A stretch of 64,000 nt of DNA. Origin: Cyanobacteria bacterium SBLK (GTDB lineage: Bacteria > Cyanobacteriota > Cyanobacteriia > Cyanobacteriales > Spirulinaceae). The notes beneath the pieces were generated by a model, which did not search any database, was not told where the DNA came from, and was given only the letters and a program-made list of their open reading frames with translations. Made by a program: the position numbers and the translations under genes. Position 1 is the first letter of the stretch; each line of letters starts with the position of its first letter. Location: the NCBI GenBank assembly GCA_017746715.1, contig JAGHZQ010000048.1, positions 62,001 to 126,000 on the forward strand, given 5' to 3'. This document shows positions 1 to 10,300 of the stretch, piece after piece.

Positions 1-70
1 AATGGCTTGTCGTTCAAATTTAGCGATCGCTACTCGACAAGCAATCGCGATCGCATTAGGTTTGACTTAA
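1..70 (+). CDS. possible 3' end of a gene entering from the left
   Basis: The frame ending at the TAA at 68-70 is open back to the window edge and would give a 22-residue tail rich in Ala and Ile. It contains two HIP1 sites, which alone can make an open frame look protein-like. It may be the end of an upstream gene or simply non-coding; the window edge prevents a decision. Confidence 0.2.
   Translation, partial: MACRSNLAIATRQAIAIALGLT
5..42. repeat. 8-bp inverted repeat around a HIP1 site
   Basis: GCTTGTCG at 5-12 and CGACAAGC at 35-42 are exact reverse complements, enclosing a 22-nt loop that contains GCGATCGC at 23-30. It lies beyond the 3' end of the minus-strand cofH gene and could form a hairpin in that transcript, but no T-run follows, so terminator function is not supported. 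Confidence 0.35.
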
Positions 71-120
71 GATTGAAGAAAAAGCGATCGCACTGCAATC
101 GCGATCGTTCTCAGAAAAAA

Positions 121-1248
121 TCAGCCATAAAGGGTCGTTCGTTCTCGATAGGGGCGATCGCAAGCGAGTATTGCGGCTTGTAAAGATTCTACCGTCATAT
201 TCGTGCCGCCTTTTGCCCCGGCCATGGTGGTAATATGCTCTTCCATGAGAGTTCCGCCAATATCGTTACAGCCCCATTTTAAGGCTTGAATTGCTCCATT
301 TAATCCCAATTTAACCCAACTGGGTTGATGGTTGACAATCCAATTTCCCAAATAAATTCTCGCCACTGCCGTTAATAATAAAGTTGCTTCTAAATCCGGT
401 TGATCTCGTCCGACACGACGGCGGAGAGGCGACGGGGCAAATTGTCCCACAAAGGGCAATAAAACAAATTCCGTAAATTTTGCCGGATAGCGATCGCCGA
501 TCGCTTTTTGTTGCAAAGAACGCAAGCATTCTAAATGTATTATTTGTTGTTCTGGGGTTTCAATATGACCGGAAAGCATGGTACTGGTAGTCGGCATCCC
601 CAATTTATGAGCCGTTTCGATAATTTCCAACCAAGTTGTCGCATCAATCTTTTCCGGACAGATAATGCGCCGCACGCGATCGCATAAAATCTCCGCCGCA
701 GTTCCGGGCATTGAGTTGACTCCCGCCCCTTGTAAGGCTTCAATAACAACCGCATAAGGAAGCCTATCTTCTCGGGCGATAAATTGAATTTCTTGGGGGG
801 AAAAAGCGTGCAAGTGAATGCGGGGAAATTCGGCTTTTATGGTTTCTACCAAACGTAAATAATAGGGAAGGGATTTCCCCTTAATTTTCGCCTCTGGGTT
901 CAATCCTCCCTGCATGCAAATTTCCGTCGCCCCTCGTTTGACGGCATCGGCAGTCTTGTCTGAGATTTGTTCCCCCTCGAGCCAATATGCTCCTTCCTGT
1001 CCCGCATCTCGGCGAAAGGCGCAAAAATTACAATGCTGCTCGCAAATGTTGGTAAAATTGATATTGCGATTAACTACATAAGTGATAGTCTCTCCCGCTT
1101 GATGCTGGCGGAGGCGATCGCTGGTTTCTCGAATCGCGGCGATCGCGTCAGCATCTGTCTGTTTGAGGAGAAATACGCCATCTTCTGAAGAGATATCTCG
1201 ACCCCTGCGGGCATCCTCTAAGATCGATTCGAGGGTTTGGGTTCGCAT
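121..1248 (-). CDS. cofH: CofH, FO synthase subunit 2 (radical SAM)
   Basis: Probable 7,8-didemethyl-8-hydroxy-5-deazariboflavin (FO) synthase subunit CofH. The family transfers the hydroxybenzyl part of tyrosine to the flavin precursor; CofG then closes the deazaflavin ring. Visible: 375 residues, the normal length, and the radical SAM cluster CEQHCNFC with cysteines at residues 69, 73 and 76. A glycine-rich MQGGLNP follows, which is typical of the CofH/MqnE/MqnC group. Cyanobacteria use FO mainly as a photolyase antenna chromophore (family knowledge). CofG is not in this window, so the pair is split or CofG lies outside. The ATG start lies about 60 bp from the divergent small gene at 1309, so the two probably share a promoter region. 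MqnE/MqnC-like paralogues are the main alternative, but the N-terminal region fits CofH best. Confidence 0.9.
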   Translation of the reverse strand: MRTQTLESILEDARRGRDISSEDGVFLLKQTDADAIAAIRETSDRLRQHQAGETITYVVNRNINFTNICEQHCNFCAFRRDAGQEGAYWLEGEQISDKTADAVKRGATEICMQGGLNPEAKIKGKSLPYYLRLVETIKAEFPRIHLHAFSPQEIQFIAREDRLPYAVVIEALQGAGVNSMPGTAAEILCDRVRRIICPEKIDATTWLEIIETAHKLGMPTTSTMLSGHIETPEQQIIHLECLRSLQQKAIGDRYPAKFTEFVLLPFVGQFAPSPLRRRVGRDQPDLEATLLLTAVARIYLGNWIVNHQPSWVKLGLNGAIQALKWGCNDIGGTLMEEHITTMAGAKGGTNMTVESLQAAILACDRPYRERTTLYG

Positions 1249-1308
1249 CTTAAAATTGAGTTTTTAAATCGTTTATAATGATCTTCGGATTCAATTTTAA
1301 ATGATTTT

Positions 1309-1725
1309 ATGGAACGCGGTTTACTCTGGCTGCCATTACTACTCGGATTTTTTGGGTTAGCTTGGGCGGGATGGAACGAATATCAAAAAGTCGAGGCCTA
1401 TCGCCATTGGGCCGCAGACTTCGATAATGCCAAATACGATCTCTATGCAGTTTTAGCTCACAAAGGCTGTGAAATGACTTGGGGAAAACCCACCCGCAAG
1501 GCTCCCATCAACTTGCAAACCTTGTCTTTAAAAGATGTCGAAAAAATTCGCTTGTTAGTGAGCGATCGCATTATTGAAGCAGAAGAAAATCTACCATCAA
1601 AAGGAAAGCCAGAATTAGAATTTTGTTTGTATCATTGCCAAGAAACTATTAAAGTTCCTTTTACCGATATTGAATTGGCGGCCAAATGGAGACAATATCT
1701 ACAAAGGGTGAAAGATGAGAATTAA
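1309..1725 (+). CDS. conserved small membrane-anchored protein, unknown function
   Basis: A 138-residue protein not recognised by function. Residues 4-22 form one hydrophobic segment (LLWLPLLLGFFGLAWAGW), likely a signal anchor with the rest outside or lumen-facing. The remainder is soluble and mixed alpha/beta, with three cysteines (CEMTW and FCLYHC); the last two are three residues apart and might bind a metal or form a disulfide. The balanced codon use and HIP1 content match the neighbours, so it looks like a real cyanobacterial gene. It is divergent from cofH. A heptameric ATTAAGA repeat begins inside its stop codon. Confidence 0.7.
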   Translation: MERGLLWLPLLLGFFGLAWAGWNEYQKVEAYRHWAADFDNAKYDLYAVLAHKGCEMTWGKPTRKAPINLQTLSLKDVEKIRLLVSDRIIEAEENLPSKGKPELEFCLYHCQETIKVPFTDIELAAKWRQYLQRVKDEN

Positions 1726-1748
1726 AAATTAAGAATTAAGAATTAAGA
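1721..1748. repeat. heptameric tandem repeat (ATTAAGA)
   Basis: One ATTAAAA and three ATTAAGA units follow one another with a 7-bp period, starting across the stop codon of the small membrane protein gene. It is a short tandemly repeated repetitive (STRR-like) array, of the same period as the arrays at 14531 and 14950 but with a different unit. Confidence 0.7.
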
Positions 1749-1847
1749 ATTGCAAATGCAGGAGAAGAAGCGAAAGAAAGCGATCGCTGTTCCCCGGCTT
1801 AATATAACGCCAGCATACTCAGAAAAAAAAAATTTCCAATAGATATC

Positions 1848-2510
1848 ATGAGTAGTTTGAATCAAAAAGAGATTGCCGAAACTTCCATTCCCGTCGATAC
1901 TTGGATCGACGGGACTTGGGAGGAGTTTTTGGACTTGTGCGATCGCCCGGAATACAAAAAAAGTAGCACTTACTACCATAATGGTTGGATGAGGATTGAA
2001 ATGGCATCACTGGGTTTGGCACACAGTCGGGATAATTCAATTATTTCTACAGTAGTGATTTTATATGCTGCTTTGAATAATATTAGAATTCAAGAACTGA
2101 CCAATGGGAGTTTGAGAAAAACGGGAGTCCGAGAAGCACAACCGGATATCAGTTTTTATATTGGCGATAATTTTGAGTTTTTACCTCGGAATAATTCCCC
2201 TGTCGATCTCGATCGCTTTCCTCCTCCTCATCTGATTGTAGAAATTGGAGCATCTTCTTTTTGGGACGATCTGGGACAAAAACGGCTTCTTTATGAAAGT
2301 TTAGGGATTGAAGAATATTGGGTCGTCAATGTTGCTGAAAGTCGAATTCTTGCCTTTTCTGTAGGCGATCGCGGCAGTTTTCAAATTCGAACTTCCCAAG
2401 TTTTAGCTCAATTGGAAATCGATTTAGTCGAAGAAGCCTTGAGACGTTCTCAAACGGAAGATGATGGCGCGATCGCTCGTTGGTTTATGTCTCGACTTAC
2501 AGAATCTTAA
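1848..2510 (+). CDS. Uma2 family (DUF820) protein, putative PD-(D/E)XK nuclease fold
   Basis: A 220-residue Uma2/DUF820 protein, a family hugely expanded in cyanobacteria and structurally of the restriction-endonuclease-like fold, with unknown biological role. Visible hallmarks are QPDISFYIG around residues 118-126, HLIVEIGASS around 147-156 (the acidic D and E of the fold), then LLYESLGIEEYWVVN, the usual helix-strand before the end. Length is normal for the family. The start ATG at 1848 lies in a weak context with no clear Shine-Dalgarno sequence. A fragment of another Uma2 gene lies at 41431. Function cannot be inferred from the neighbours. Confidence 0.85.
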   Translation: MSSLNQKEIAETSIPVDTWIDGTWEEFLDLCDRPEYKKSSTYYHNGWMRIEMASLGLAHSRDNSIISTVVILYAALNNIRIQELTNGSLRKTGVREAQPDISFYIGDNFEFLPRNNSPVDLDRFPPPHLIVEIGASSFWDDLGQKRLLYESLGIEEYWVVNVAESRILAFSVGDRGSFQIRTSQVLAQLEIDLVEEALRRSQTEDDGAIARWFMSRLTES

Positions 2511-2549
2511 GATTATTTTCATGTTACTCGCATCAACCTATAAATAACC

Positions 2550-5500
2550 ATGCGATTGCTTAATCTTTCTATTTTAATTGTCTCATTCCTGACTTTTAAT
2601 TTCCACTGGAAGGTAATGAGTCAGTCGATTATTCCTGCCGATGACGGTACGGGTACGACAGTGAATTTAACGGGCGATCGTTTTACCATTAACGGAGGTT
2701 CTTTATCTGACGATAATGCCAACTTATTTCACAGTTTTGAGCAATTTGGACTGCTTTCAGGGCAATCTGTCGAATTTCTCAGCCATCCGCAGATTCAAAA
2801 TATTTTGAGTCGCGTCGTCGGTGGAGATCCTTCGATTGTTAATGGATTGCTTGAAATCACAGGAGGGAATAGTAATTTTTATTTGCTCAATCCCGCTGGA
2901 ATTGTTTTTGGAACGGGAGCGAGTTTAAATGTTCCGGGAGATTTTACAGCAACAACAGCCACGGGAATCAGTTTTGGTGAAAATCATTGGTTTAATGTTT
3001 TTGGTGGTAATCATTATCGAAATTTAAACGGCATTCCCACTCGATTTTCTTTTGATTTAGAGCGATCGGGAACGATTGTGAATGCAGGGAATTTAACCCT
3101 CAACCTCGATCGAAATTTAACCTTACTCGGGGGCAGGGTTATTAATACGGGAACGCTAGCAGCAGAAGGCGGGAATATTCTCATTTCTGCCGTACCGGGA
3201 GAAAGTACGATTCGCATTTCGCAACCGGGAAACTTATTGAGTTTAGAAATCGAACCGCCGCGAGACAGTCAGGGAAATTTATTACCATTTGAAGCGATCG
3301 CTCTGCCTGAATTATTAACGGGAACCGATATAGGATTGACAGCCAATGATGATGGAACAGTGCAATTTAATGACTCTGGAACAATCGTACCTTTTTCCGT
3401 GGGAACGACACTTTCATCGGGAATTATAGATAGTTCTGGAATGACGGGACAAGGTGGAACGGTTCATTTTTTAGGGGAAAAAGTCGCTTTACTCGATAAT
3501 GCGAGTATCGATGTTTCTGGAGAAACAGGAGGTGGAAATGTTCGCATTGGTGGCGATTATCTTGGTCAGCATTCCCTTGCGTCTGCCGCCGACGCGGGGT
3601 CTGACCGCTATCTTGGTCAGCATTCCCTCTCTTGGTGCGCGTTCCCTTGCGACTTTCGTCGTCGCGGGGTCGCACCGCTTGCGTCTGCCGCCGACGCGGG
3701 GTCTGACCGCTACTTAGGAAACGGATATATTCCTAATGCACGCTTTAATTTTGGCGGTGAAAATGTTTCTATTAATGCCAATGCGAGAAATACGGGAGAT
3801 GGTGGAACGGTTATTATTTGGTCGGATGAGGCCACTCGATTTTATGGCAATATTAGTGCCAGAGGCGGACAAAATGGAGGAGATGGCGGATTTATCGAAA
3901 CTTCAGGAAAAGATTATTTAGACGTTTTTGGTGCTTCTATTGGTGCGGGCGCGATCGCGGGAAATCCGGGAGAATGGTTGCTGGATCCTCGCGATATTAC
4001 CATTACCAACGTTACTGGCGGCGGTAGTTTTAGTGGCGGCAATCCCGATATTTTCACCCCAACAACCGATAATTCAACTGTTGATGTTGCAGACATTCTC
4101 AATGCTTTGCAAAATGGGGTCAGTCCTGGAATTGGTGCGAATGTGACAATCACCACAGGAAGTACGGGCAGTCAAAATGGAGATATTACGGTTGCTGCTG
4201 CCATTAATGCACCTAATGTGAATGGTGCTTTAACCTTAACCCTCGATGCTGCCAATGATATTTTTGTCAATGCAGATATTATCAATAGCGATACAACAAC
4301 CGGCCATCAACTGAATGTGGCTCTTTTTGCTGGAGGCGATATCGATACAACTGGCGCGACGATCGACACGTCTAAAACAATTGTCGCAGGGGCATCAGCA
4401 CCAGGCGGGAGCATTTTGATGGACGCGGGAGGGTCAATCGCAACGGGAGCTCTGAATACCAGCGCAACCTCTACCGTAGGCGGTGCGGCTCTAGCTGGGG
4501 ACGTAACGCTGACGGCGGGAGGTTCTATCAATATTACCGGAGCGATCGCTGCGACGGGAACAAATGCTTTTGGCGGTACGGCAAAAGGGGGAGATATCGA
4601 TCTGATTTCCGGGCGCACCCCCGGAAGTCATGTTACCTTTACAACCATCGACACGACAGCAAATAATGCCACCGTACTTAACGGAGGAAGTGTCACCATT
4701 GATGCCTACGGACTGGTACGAGGATCGGGAACATTAGGGAATGGCAATACTATCGATACGTCCGCGACAACCAGTAGTGGAACGATTGGCATTACCCACG
4801 ATGGCGGCTTTGATAATATTGATTTTACCGTAGGAGGTTCGACAACTAATGGCACGGCAGGGGGATTAAACAGTACTGCTTTACTTGCATCCGGTTCGTT
4901 TCCCGTATTGGCTAATGGAGGGTCTGTCACGCCAGCAACGGACATAACAATTACTTCGATTAACACTCCGCCAACAATCAGTACCCTGTCAACGACGGTC
5001 TTGAATTCGGGAGAGACGCTAACTTTAAGTTATGCCGACTTAGCAGCTGCGGCAACAGACGCCAATGCAGACAATTTAACGTTTACTTTAGATAATTTTA
5101 CCAATCTCGGTACATTCACGTTAAATGGAATCGCGATCGCGGGAACGTCTGTCACCGTTTCTCCCGGAGATACTTTAGTTTATATCGCCCCAACCGATTT
5201 TTTCGGTACGATTGATGTTTTTAATGTTAGTGCGACCGATGTCGTCTCAAATTCCAATACCATTACGGTCAGTGCCAGCATCCCGACGATCGCCACTTCA
5301 ACAACAATAGCAACGACAGCAACAACCTCTACGACAACTCCCACGACCTCCACAACAACACTTTGTCTGCCTTTATGCGACGATCGCGAACTTCCCGAGC
5401 CGAGCTATCCCGACGGCGATCGCTCCGGTGCGGCTTGGTTATTAGGAGCTTATTGTCGGGGAGAGAAGCGATCAAGCATCCATGCGATCGAACGGCTTTA

Positions 5501-6806
5501 TAGCGAAGAATACGCCCGCTATTTGGATTTAACCGCTCCCGAACCGTTAAATCTACAACAGGTGCAAACTGCCCTCAAAAATGCCGAGTCAAAAACCGGA
5601 GTCACGCCAGGCGCCATTTACCTCGCTTTTTGTCCGCAATCTCTTTTACCCCCCTTGGCTGCGGTAATACGCGGTGAAAAACAAATCGGAGAGAAAGATA
5701 ATCGAGAAACGCCCGTTATAGACGCAGAACCGCAAGAATCCTATATTCCCGTGATGCGCGATCGCCTCCTTCGAGATGACGATCGCCTCGTTCTCGTTCT
5801 CGTTTCCCCAGAAGGAGAACCCATTCGCTACGCGATCGATGCAACCCGAGGGGAATTAAGAACCATCGCGATCGAGTTTCGTCAAACTGTTACTAACGTA
5901 CGCCGCCCCGATGCCTATGCCAAATCTGCCAAGCAAATGTACGATTGGTTGCTCCTGCCTTTAGAAGGAGAACTCAAAGAACGCGACATTCAGCACTTAA
6001 CCTATATTGCCGATACGGGCATTCGCACCAGTCCCCTCGCCGCCATGCACGACGGTAACGGATTCGCGATCGAACGCTATAGTATTAGTTTCCTGCCCAA
6101 TGTTTCGGCCAGCAATTTGATCCCTCACAGCCTGCAGGACGAGAAAGTGCTGGCCATGGGTGCCGATCGCTTTACCGACCAACCCCCGCTTCCTGCCGTT
6201 CCTGTCGAACTCGGACTTATTACCGAAAAAATTTGGCGAGGAGACACCTTTCTTAACGAACAATTCACTTTAAATTCCTTGAATCGGGCTCATCAAAGTT
6301 CTGACTATGGAATCGTTCATCTTGCCACTCACGGGGATTTTCGTCCGGGGGATTTAAGCAAATCCTACATTCAACTTTGGGATGCGCGTTTGGGTTTGGA
6401 TCGCCTGCGACATTTGCGCTGGCACTCTCCTTCGGTAGAAATGTTGGTATTGAGTGCCTGTCGCACGGCATTGGGAGATGCCGATGCAGAGTTGGGATTT
6501 GCCGGATTAGCCATTGCAGCGGGGGTAAAATCGGCGTTAGGTAGTTTGTGGTATGTTAGCGATGAGGGAACTTTAGGGTTAATGACCCAATTTTACGAAC
6601 AGTTACAAGATGCTCCCATTCGTGCCGAAGCGTTGCGACAAGCTCAATTAAAAATGCTGTCTGGAGAAGTCCGCTTTGAAGGGGGAAATTTAATCGGCGG
6701 AAAAGAAGAATTTCTCTTACCTCCCAGTCTATCTGGAATTGGCAATTTTCGATTATCTCATCCTTATTATTGGTCGGGTTTCACGATGATAGGAAATCCT
6801 TTTTAG
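2550..6806 (+). CDS. secreted filamentous-haemagglutinin-type protein with C-terminal CHAT protease domain
   Basis: A 1418-residue protein. Residues 1-25 resemble a signal peptide. Residues about 28-145 match the haemagglutination-activity/TPS secretion domain (NGGSL, NLFHSFEQF, NFYLLNPAGIVFG), so export by a two-partner TpsB porin is likely; no TpsB gene is in the window. A long Gly/Asn/Thr-rich beta-helix follows to about residue 800, then a Thr/Ser linker (about 910-940). Residues about 1050-1418 form a CHAT (caspase-HetF) domain with the predicted catalytic dyad His1261 in VHLATHGDF and Cys1304 in SACRTALG, both intact. This architecture is common in filamentous cyanobacteria; the substrate is unknown. 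Odd feature: residues about 338-387 are encoded by nested palindromic elements inserted in frame (see 3561-3711). Confidence 0.9.
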   Translation: MRLLNLSILIVSFLTFNFHWKVMSQSIIPADDGTGTTVNLTGDRFTINGGSLSDDNANLFHSFEQFGLLSGQSVEFLSHPQIQNILSRVVGGDPSIVNGLLEITGGNSNFYLLNPAGIVFGTGASLNVPGDFTATTATGISFGENHWFNVFGGNHYRNLNGIPTRFSFDLERSGTIVNAGNLTLNLDRNLTLLGGRVINTGTLAAEGGNILISAVPGESTIRISQPGNLLSLEIEPPRDSQGNLLPFEAIALPELLTGTDIGLTANDDGTVQFNDSGTIVPFSVGTTLSSGIIDSSGMTGQGGTVHFLGEKVALLDNASIDVSGETGGGNVRIGGDYLGQHSLASAADAGSDRYLGQHSLSWCAFPCDFRRRGVAPLASAADAGSDRYLGNGYIPNARFNFGGENVSINANARNTGDGGTVIIWSDEATRFYGNISARGGQNGGDGGFIETSGKDYLDVFGASIGAGAIAGNPGEWLLDPRDITITNVTGGGSFSGGNPDIFTPTTDNSTVDVADILNALQNGVSPGIGANVTITTGSTGSQNGDITVAAAINAPNVNGALTLTLDAANDIFVNADIINSDTTTGHQLNVALFAGGDIDTTGATIDTSKTIVAGASAPGGSILMDAGGSIATGALNTSATSTVGGAALAGDVTLTAGGSINITGAIAATGTNAFGGTAKGGDIDLISGRTPGSHVTFTTIDTTANNATVLNGGSVTIDAYGLVRGSGTLGNGNTIDTSATTSSGTIGITHDGGFDNIDFTVGGSTTNGTAGGLNSTALLASGSFPVLANGGSVTPATDITITSINTPPTISTLSTTVLNSGETLTLSYADLAAAATDANADNLTFTLDNFTNLGTFTLNGIAIAGTSVTVSPGDTLVYIAPTDFFGTIDVFNVSATDVVSNSNTITVSASIPTIATSTTIATTATTSTTTPTTSTTTLCLPLCDDRELPEPSYPDGDRSGAAWLLGAYCRGEKRSSIHAIERLYSEEYARYLDLTAPEPLNLQQVQTALKNAESKTGVTPGAIYLAFCPQSLLPPLAAVIRGEKQIGEKDNRETPVIDAEPQESYIPVMRDRLLRDDDRLVLVLVSPEGEPIRYAIDATRGELRTIAIEFRQTVTNVRRPDAYAKSAKQMYDWLLLPLEGELKERDIQHLTYIADTGIRTSPLAAMHDGNGFAIERYSISFLPNVSASNLIPHSLQDEKVLAMGADRFTDQPPLPAVPVELGLITEKIWRGDTFLNEQFTLNSLNRAHQSSDYGIVHLATHGDFRPGDLSKSYIQLWDARLGLDRLRHLRWHSPSVEMLVLSACRTALGDADAELGFAGLAIAAGVKSALGSLWYVSDEGTLGLMTQFYEQLQDAPIRAEALRQAQLKMLSGEVRFEGGNLIGGKEEFLLPPSLSGIGNFRLSHPYYWSGFTMIGNPF
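3561..3711 (+). repeat. nested 51-bp palindromic elements inserted in frame
   Basis: Two copies of a 51-bp unit start at 3561 and 3612 with the same first 17 bases. Copy 1 folds as GGTCAG (3564-3569) with CTGACC (3601-3606), then CCC with GGG, then GCGTC (3579-3583) with GACGC (3591-3595) around a 7-nt loop. Copy 2 is split after CCCT by a further 51-bp segment (3629-3679) of the same design but different bases: GGTGCG/CGCACC outer stem and GCGAC/GTCGC inner stem. Copy 2's own arms (3615-3620 and 3703-3708) still match. Each step is 51 bp, 17 codons, so the frame stays open. Copy 1 is flanked by AT on both sides, a possible target duplication. Confidence 0.85.
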
Positions 6807-6811
6807 TGGTT

Positions 6812-6922
6812 ATATCAAATCCGGATCATTGTCCGAACTTAGGCTTTGCTTGCAAAATTCTTCTTCCCCCGCTCCCCCTGCTCCCTCACCGAGAAGTATG
6901 GTGATTCAAGCGGATTTGATAT
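6812..6922. mobile_element. candidate 111-bp MITE-like element
   Basis: Exact 12-bp inverted repeats ATATCAAATCCG (6812-6823) and CGGATTTGATAT (6911-6922) bracket 87 bp of non-coding, pyrimidine-rich sequence between two convergent genes. No transposase is encoded. The design fits a miniature inverted-repeat element. No clear target-site duplication is seen. Confidence 0.45.
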
Positions 6923-6925
6923 TAG

Positions 6926-7255
6926 TTATCTCCCCACTCCCGACACTCCCCCTATAGTAATATTAGTTTTCGTCCAAATTTTGAGGATGAGATTGAGAAG
7001 ATTGAGGAGTCTTTGCACTTTTTGCAGTTGTCCTTCAAGGTTGCCATAGCGATCGCGCAGGTTCGCCGCTCCTTTTTGTGCGATGTAAATATAGTGCGGC
7101 GTAGGATGAAGGGCATTGTAGAGGGTGCGATCGAGGGAAATGAGGGTTTGAGTGGCGTTGGCGAGGGTTTTTCGCAGGCGAAGGATTTTCCACGCGATAT
7201 AGAAATTGATAATCGCAAGCAGACAATTAAAAACAATAACAAAAATTAACATCAA
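6926..7255 (-). CDS. small membrane-anchored protein with coiled-coil region, unknown function
   Basis: A 109-residue protein, not recognised by function. Residues 1-24 form a strongly hydrophobic anchor (MMLIFVIVFNCLLAIINFYI), then a Lys/Arg-rich turn and an alpha-helical, probably coiled-coil region (LANATQTLISLDRTLYNAL and LEGQLQKVQRLLNLLNLIL). The last ten residues come from a G-rich repeat region next to the candidate MITE, so the C-terminus may have been altered by repeat insertion. It lies 55 bp downstream of the UPF0182 gene on the same strand and may be co-transcribed with it. Several overlapping frames exist here; this one has the most protein-like pattern. Confidence 0.65.
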   Translation of the reverse strand: MMLIFVIVFNCLLAIINFYIAWKILRLRKTLANATQTLISLDRTLYNALHPTPHYIYIAQKGAANLRDRYGNLEGQLQKVQRLLNLLNLILKIWTKTNITIGGVSGVGR

Positions 7256-7310
7256 CTGAGCTGTAAGTTTTTTCGGATTGAATCACCTATCTATTGTACT
7301 GCATAACTTA

Positions 7311-10300
7311 TTAATTATCTGGTGTTGCTCCCTCTAATAAACGCTCGTCAACCTCATCGACAGAACGAATAATAGTTTCATTGGTATCATTTTGCGATCG
7401 CGATTGAAAGAGTTCTGTAAAGGCATTATCTAAGGTATTTGCCATAACAATTTTATTTTCATAAATCACAATGACTCTTGCCAGCGTCGGGACTTTATTT
7501 TGTTCGGCTTCGAGATAGAGCGGTTCGATGTAGAGTAGGGAATCCTCAATGGGAATAATCAGTAAATTGCCCTGAATAATGCGAGAACCTTGAGTGTTCC
7601 AGAGAGAAATTTGTTGGGAAATAGTAGGATCTTGATTAATTAAGGCTTCAATTTGACTGATGCCAAAAACGAGCTTTTGTTTGGGGAATTGATAGAGTAA
7701 TAACTTACCATAGAGATCGCCATCCGATCGCGCCGCCAACCAAGCGATTAAATTGGGACGCGATCGCGGGGAATAAGGATGCAGTAAAATAAACTCTTCC
7801 TTGTTTTCCCCCGGCAAGCGCATGATTAAATGATAGGGTTCGACGGGGAGTAATTCATTGCCATAAATTTCTTGAGGATTTTGCCATTGATCTTCGCGAT
7901 TGTAAAAGACTTTGGGGTCCTTCATGTGGTAGGTTAAAAGTCGTTCTGATTGAATGCTGAAAAAATCCGTAGGATAGCGGATATGCTGGCGCAAACTCTC
8001 CGGCATTTCTGCGAGGGGTTTGAAGAAACCGGGGAGGATTTTTTCCCATGTTTGAATAATTGGATCTTCGGGATCGGCAATATAGAAATTAACGGTACCA
8101 TTGTAAGCATCAATAACGACTTTAACTGGATTGCGAATATAATTAAATTCTCGTTCTCCCGGATCGGAATAGGGATAGCGATCGCTCGTCGTATACGCAT
8201 CGACGATCCAATATAAATAATTGCCCACCCGTTGCGCTTCTTCATCCCCCGTATCGGCATTGACTAAATAGGGATCGCTGTCGTAGCGTAAAAAAGGAGC
8301 AATTTGACGAATTCTGCGATTGATATTGCGACGAAATAAAACGCGGGTTTCGTCAGTAAAATTCTGGGTAAATAGCATTTCCCAATCTTTGAGATATTCG
8401 GCAAACACCAAACGCCGCCAGAGTGAATTTAAAGGGACTCCAGCAATGCCATCGTAAATATTTTGAGCATTATCTTGACCGCTGGGAAAGTCTAGTTCTT
8501 GCACTTTCGTATTGGTCATAATATAAGTATCGCTCAACTCGCCAAAGTAAATCCTCGGTTTGCCAATGGGAATGCTTCCTTCGATAATTTCGTCGGCAAG
8601 ACGCAGGGTTCCGCCTTCTTCTTCGGTGGCGATATCTTGGACGAAATAAGCCGGCAAACCGCCGCGATCGACTTTATTGACGGGGGAGAGGGTAAACCCA
8701 TAGCCGTGAGTGTAAACTAAATGTTTGTTGACCCAAGTTTTTGCTTCTTGGGGAACGCGATTGTAGTCTAATTCTCGAGCGGAAATAAGCACTTGTTGCT
8801 TTTGCGTTTCCCGTTTTCGCTCCGTTTCAAGATTGCGAATTTGCATGGTATAGCGATCGATATCGGCATCGTGAAAGCGATAGTAAAGGCGAATTTCTTG
8901 TAATTGGCGATTGGCTTCGAGGAGGGGACGAGTATCCCAGAGGCGAATATTTTCGATGGTAAGGCGGTTGTTTTGCAATCGTTGCAAGTTGAGGGTATCT
9001 TGGGGATCGAAGGTTTTTGCATCGATGCGATCGAGGGCAAAAGCCGCGCGCGTTTCGCTAATATTGTGCTGAATATAGGGGGTTTCTCGTTCGAGTTCGT
9101 TGGGTTGAACGCCGATGCGCTGAACGATATTTTCGGCCATTTCCCCCGACACGAAAACGGCGATATAAACGGCCAGTAAAATAAGCGTGAGAGGGTGGTG
9201 GATTTTGGAATTTTTGCGATCGCGCCCGAGGCGGTAAAATCCGCGATAGAATAACCAGGAGGCAACGGCTGCGGCGATCGCGCCGGATATAATTTCTACG
9301 GGGAGTTGGACGTGGAGATCGGTATAACTCGCCCCGTAGGTTACGCCCCGAGTGGAATAGATGGTTTTGACAGCGGCGAGAAGGTGATAGAAAACGAGGG
9401 CGAGCATCACTAAACCGCCCAATATATCGATGTGGCGCAGTTGCTCTCGAGAAAATCCCGCGAATTTCCCTTGGGAGAGGCTGTCTCCCGATAGTAAATA
9501 AATGAGAGTACAAACCGCCCAGCCGTAGAGAAAGAGACCGCCCAACCAAAAATAGAGCAGTTCCCACAAGGGCAAGCGAAAGAGATAAAAACTGATATCG
9601 AAATGATAGAGAGGATCGGGATGGTTAAAGGAAGTCGCGGCGAAAAATTCAAGGATTCTCGTCCAATTTCCCGCAAGGGTTAAACCAAAGAGAAGACTGA
9701 GAACGATCGCCATCGCCATCGCCATCAATTCTCCCACAAACAAAAAGGCGATCGCCGATCCCGCCAAAACCACCCATTGCCAATGAATCCCCCATCCTTT
9801 CCCGATGCTTTCTCCGAGGATATTACCAATCGTGACGAGATCGAAGGGTGCGGGTAAAGGAGGCGTTACTTTTGCGAGGGCGAGATCGGGCTGCCAGTAA
9901 TCGAGGGCGATTCTGCCGTAGTGAATCAAGCTCAATCCCGGTACGCTCGCTAAAATCGGTACGGCTAAAAAGAGCCAGTTTAAAGAAAGGGCGACGGGTT
10001 TGGCAATGGCTGGGGCGGTAGATTTAACAAGGGTACTTTGACGACTTTGTAAAATTGAATCTTTTAGAGAGGGATAGGTTGGGGGTAATGCTTTCTGTTT
10101 TGGGTATTGGATGCGATCGCGATATTGAGAAGGAGGAGGATATTTGAGAGAATGGACAACTCGTAAGTTGATCGATAAAAAAATCAAAGAAATACTGCTG
10201 GCGATCGCGCACAAACTGGCTTGTGTTCGAAAGCGCACGAAAAAAGCGGCCAGATAATCCAGTTCGTCAAACCAAAGAATTTCAACCAAGAAATGAGCGA

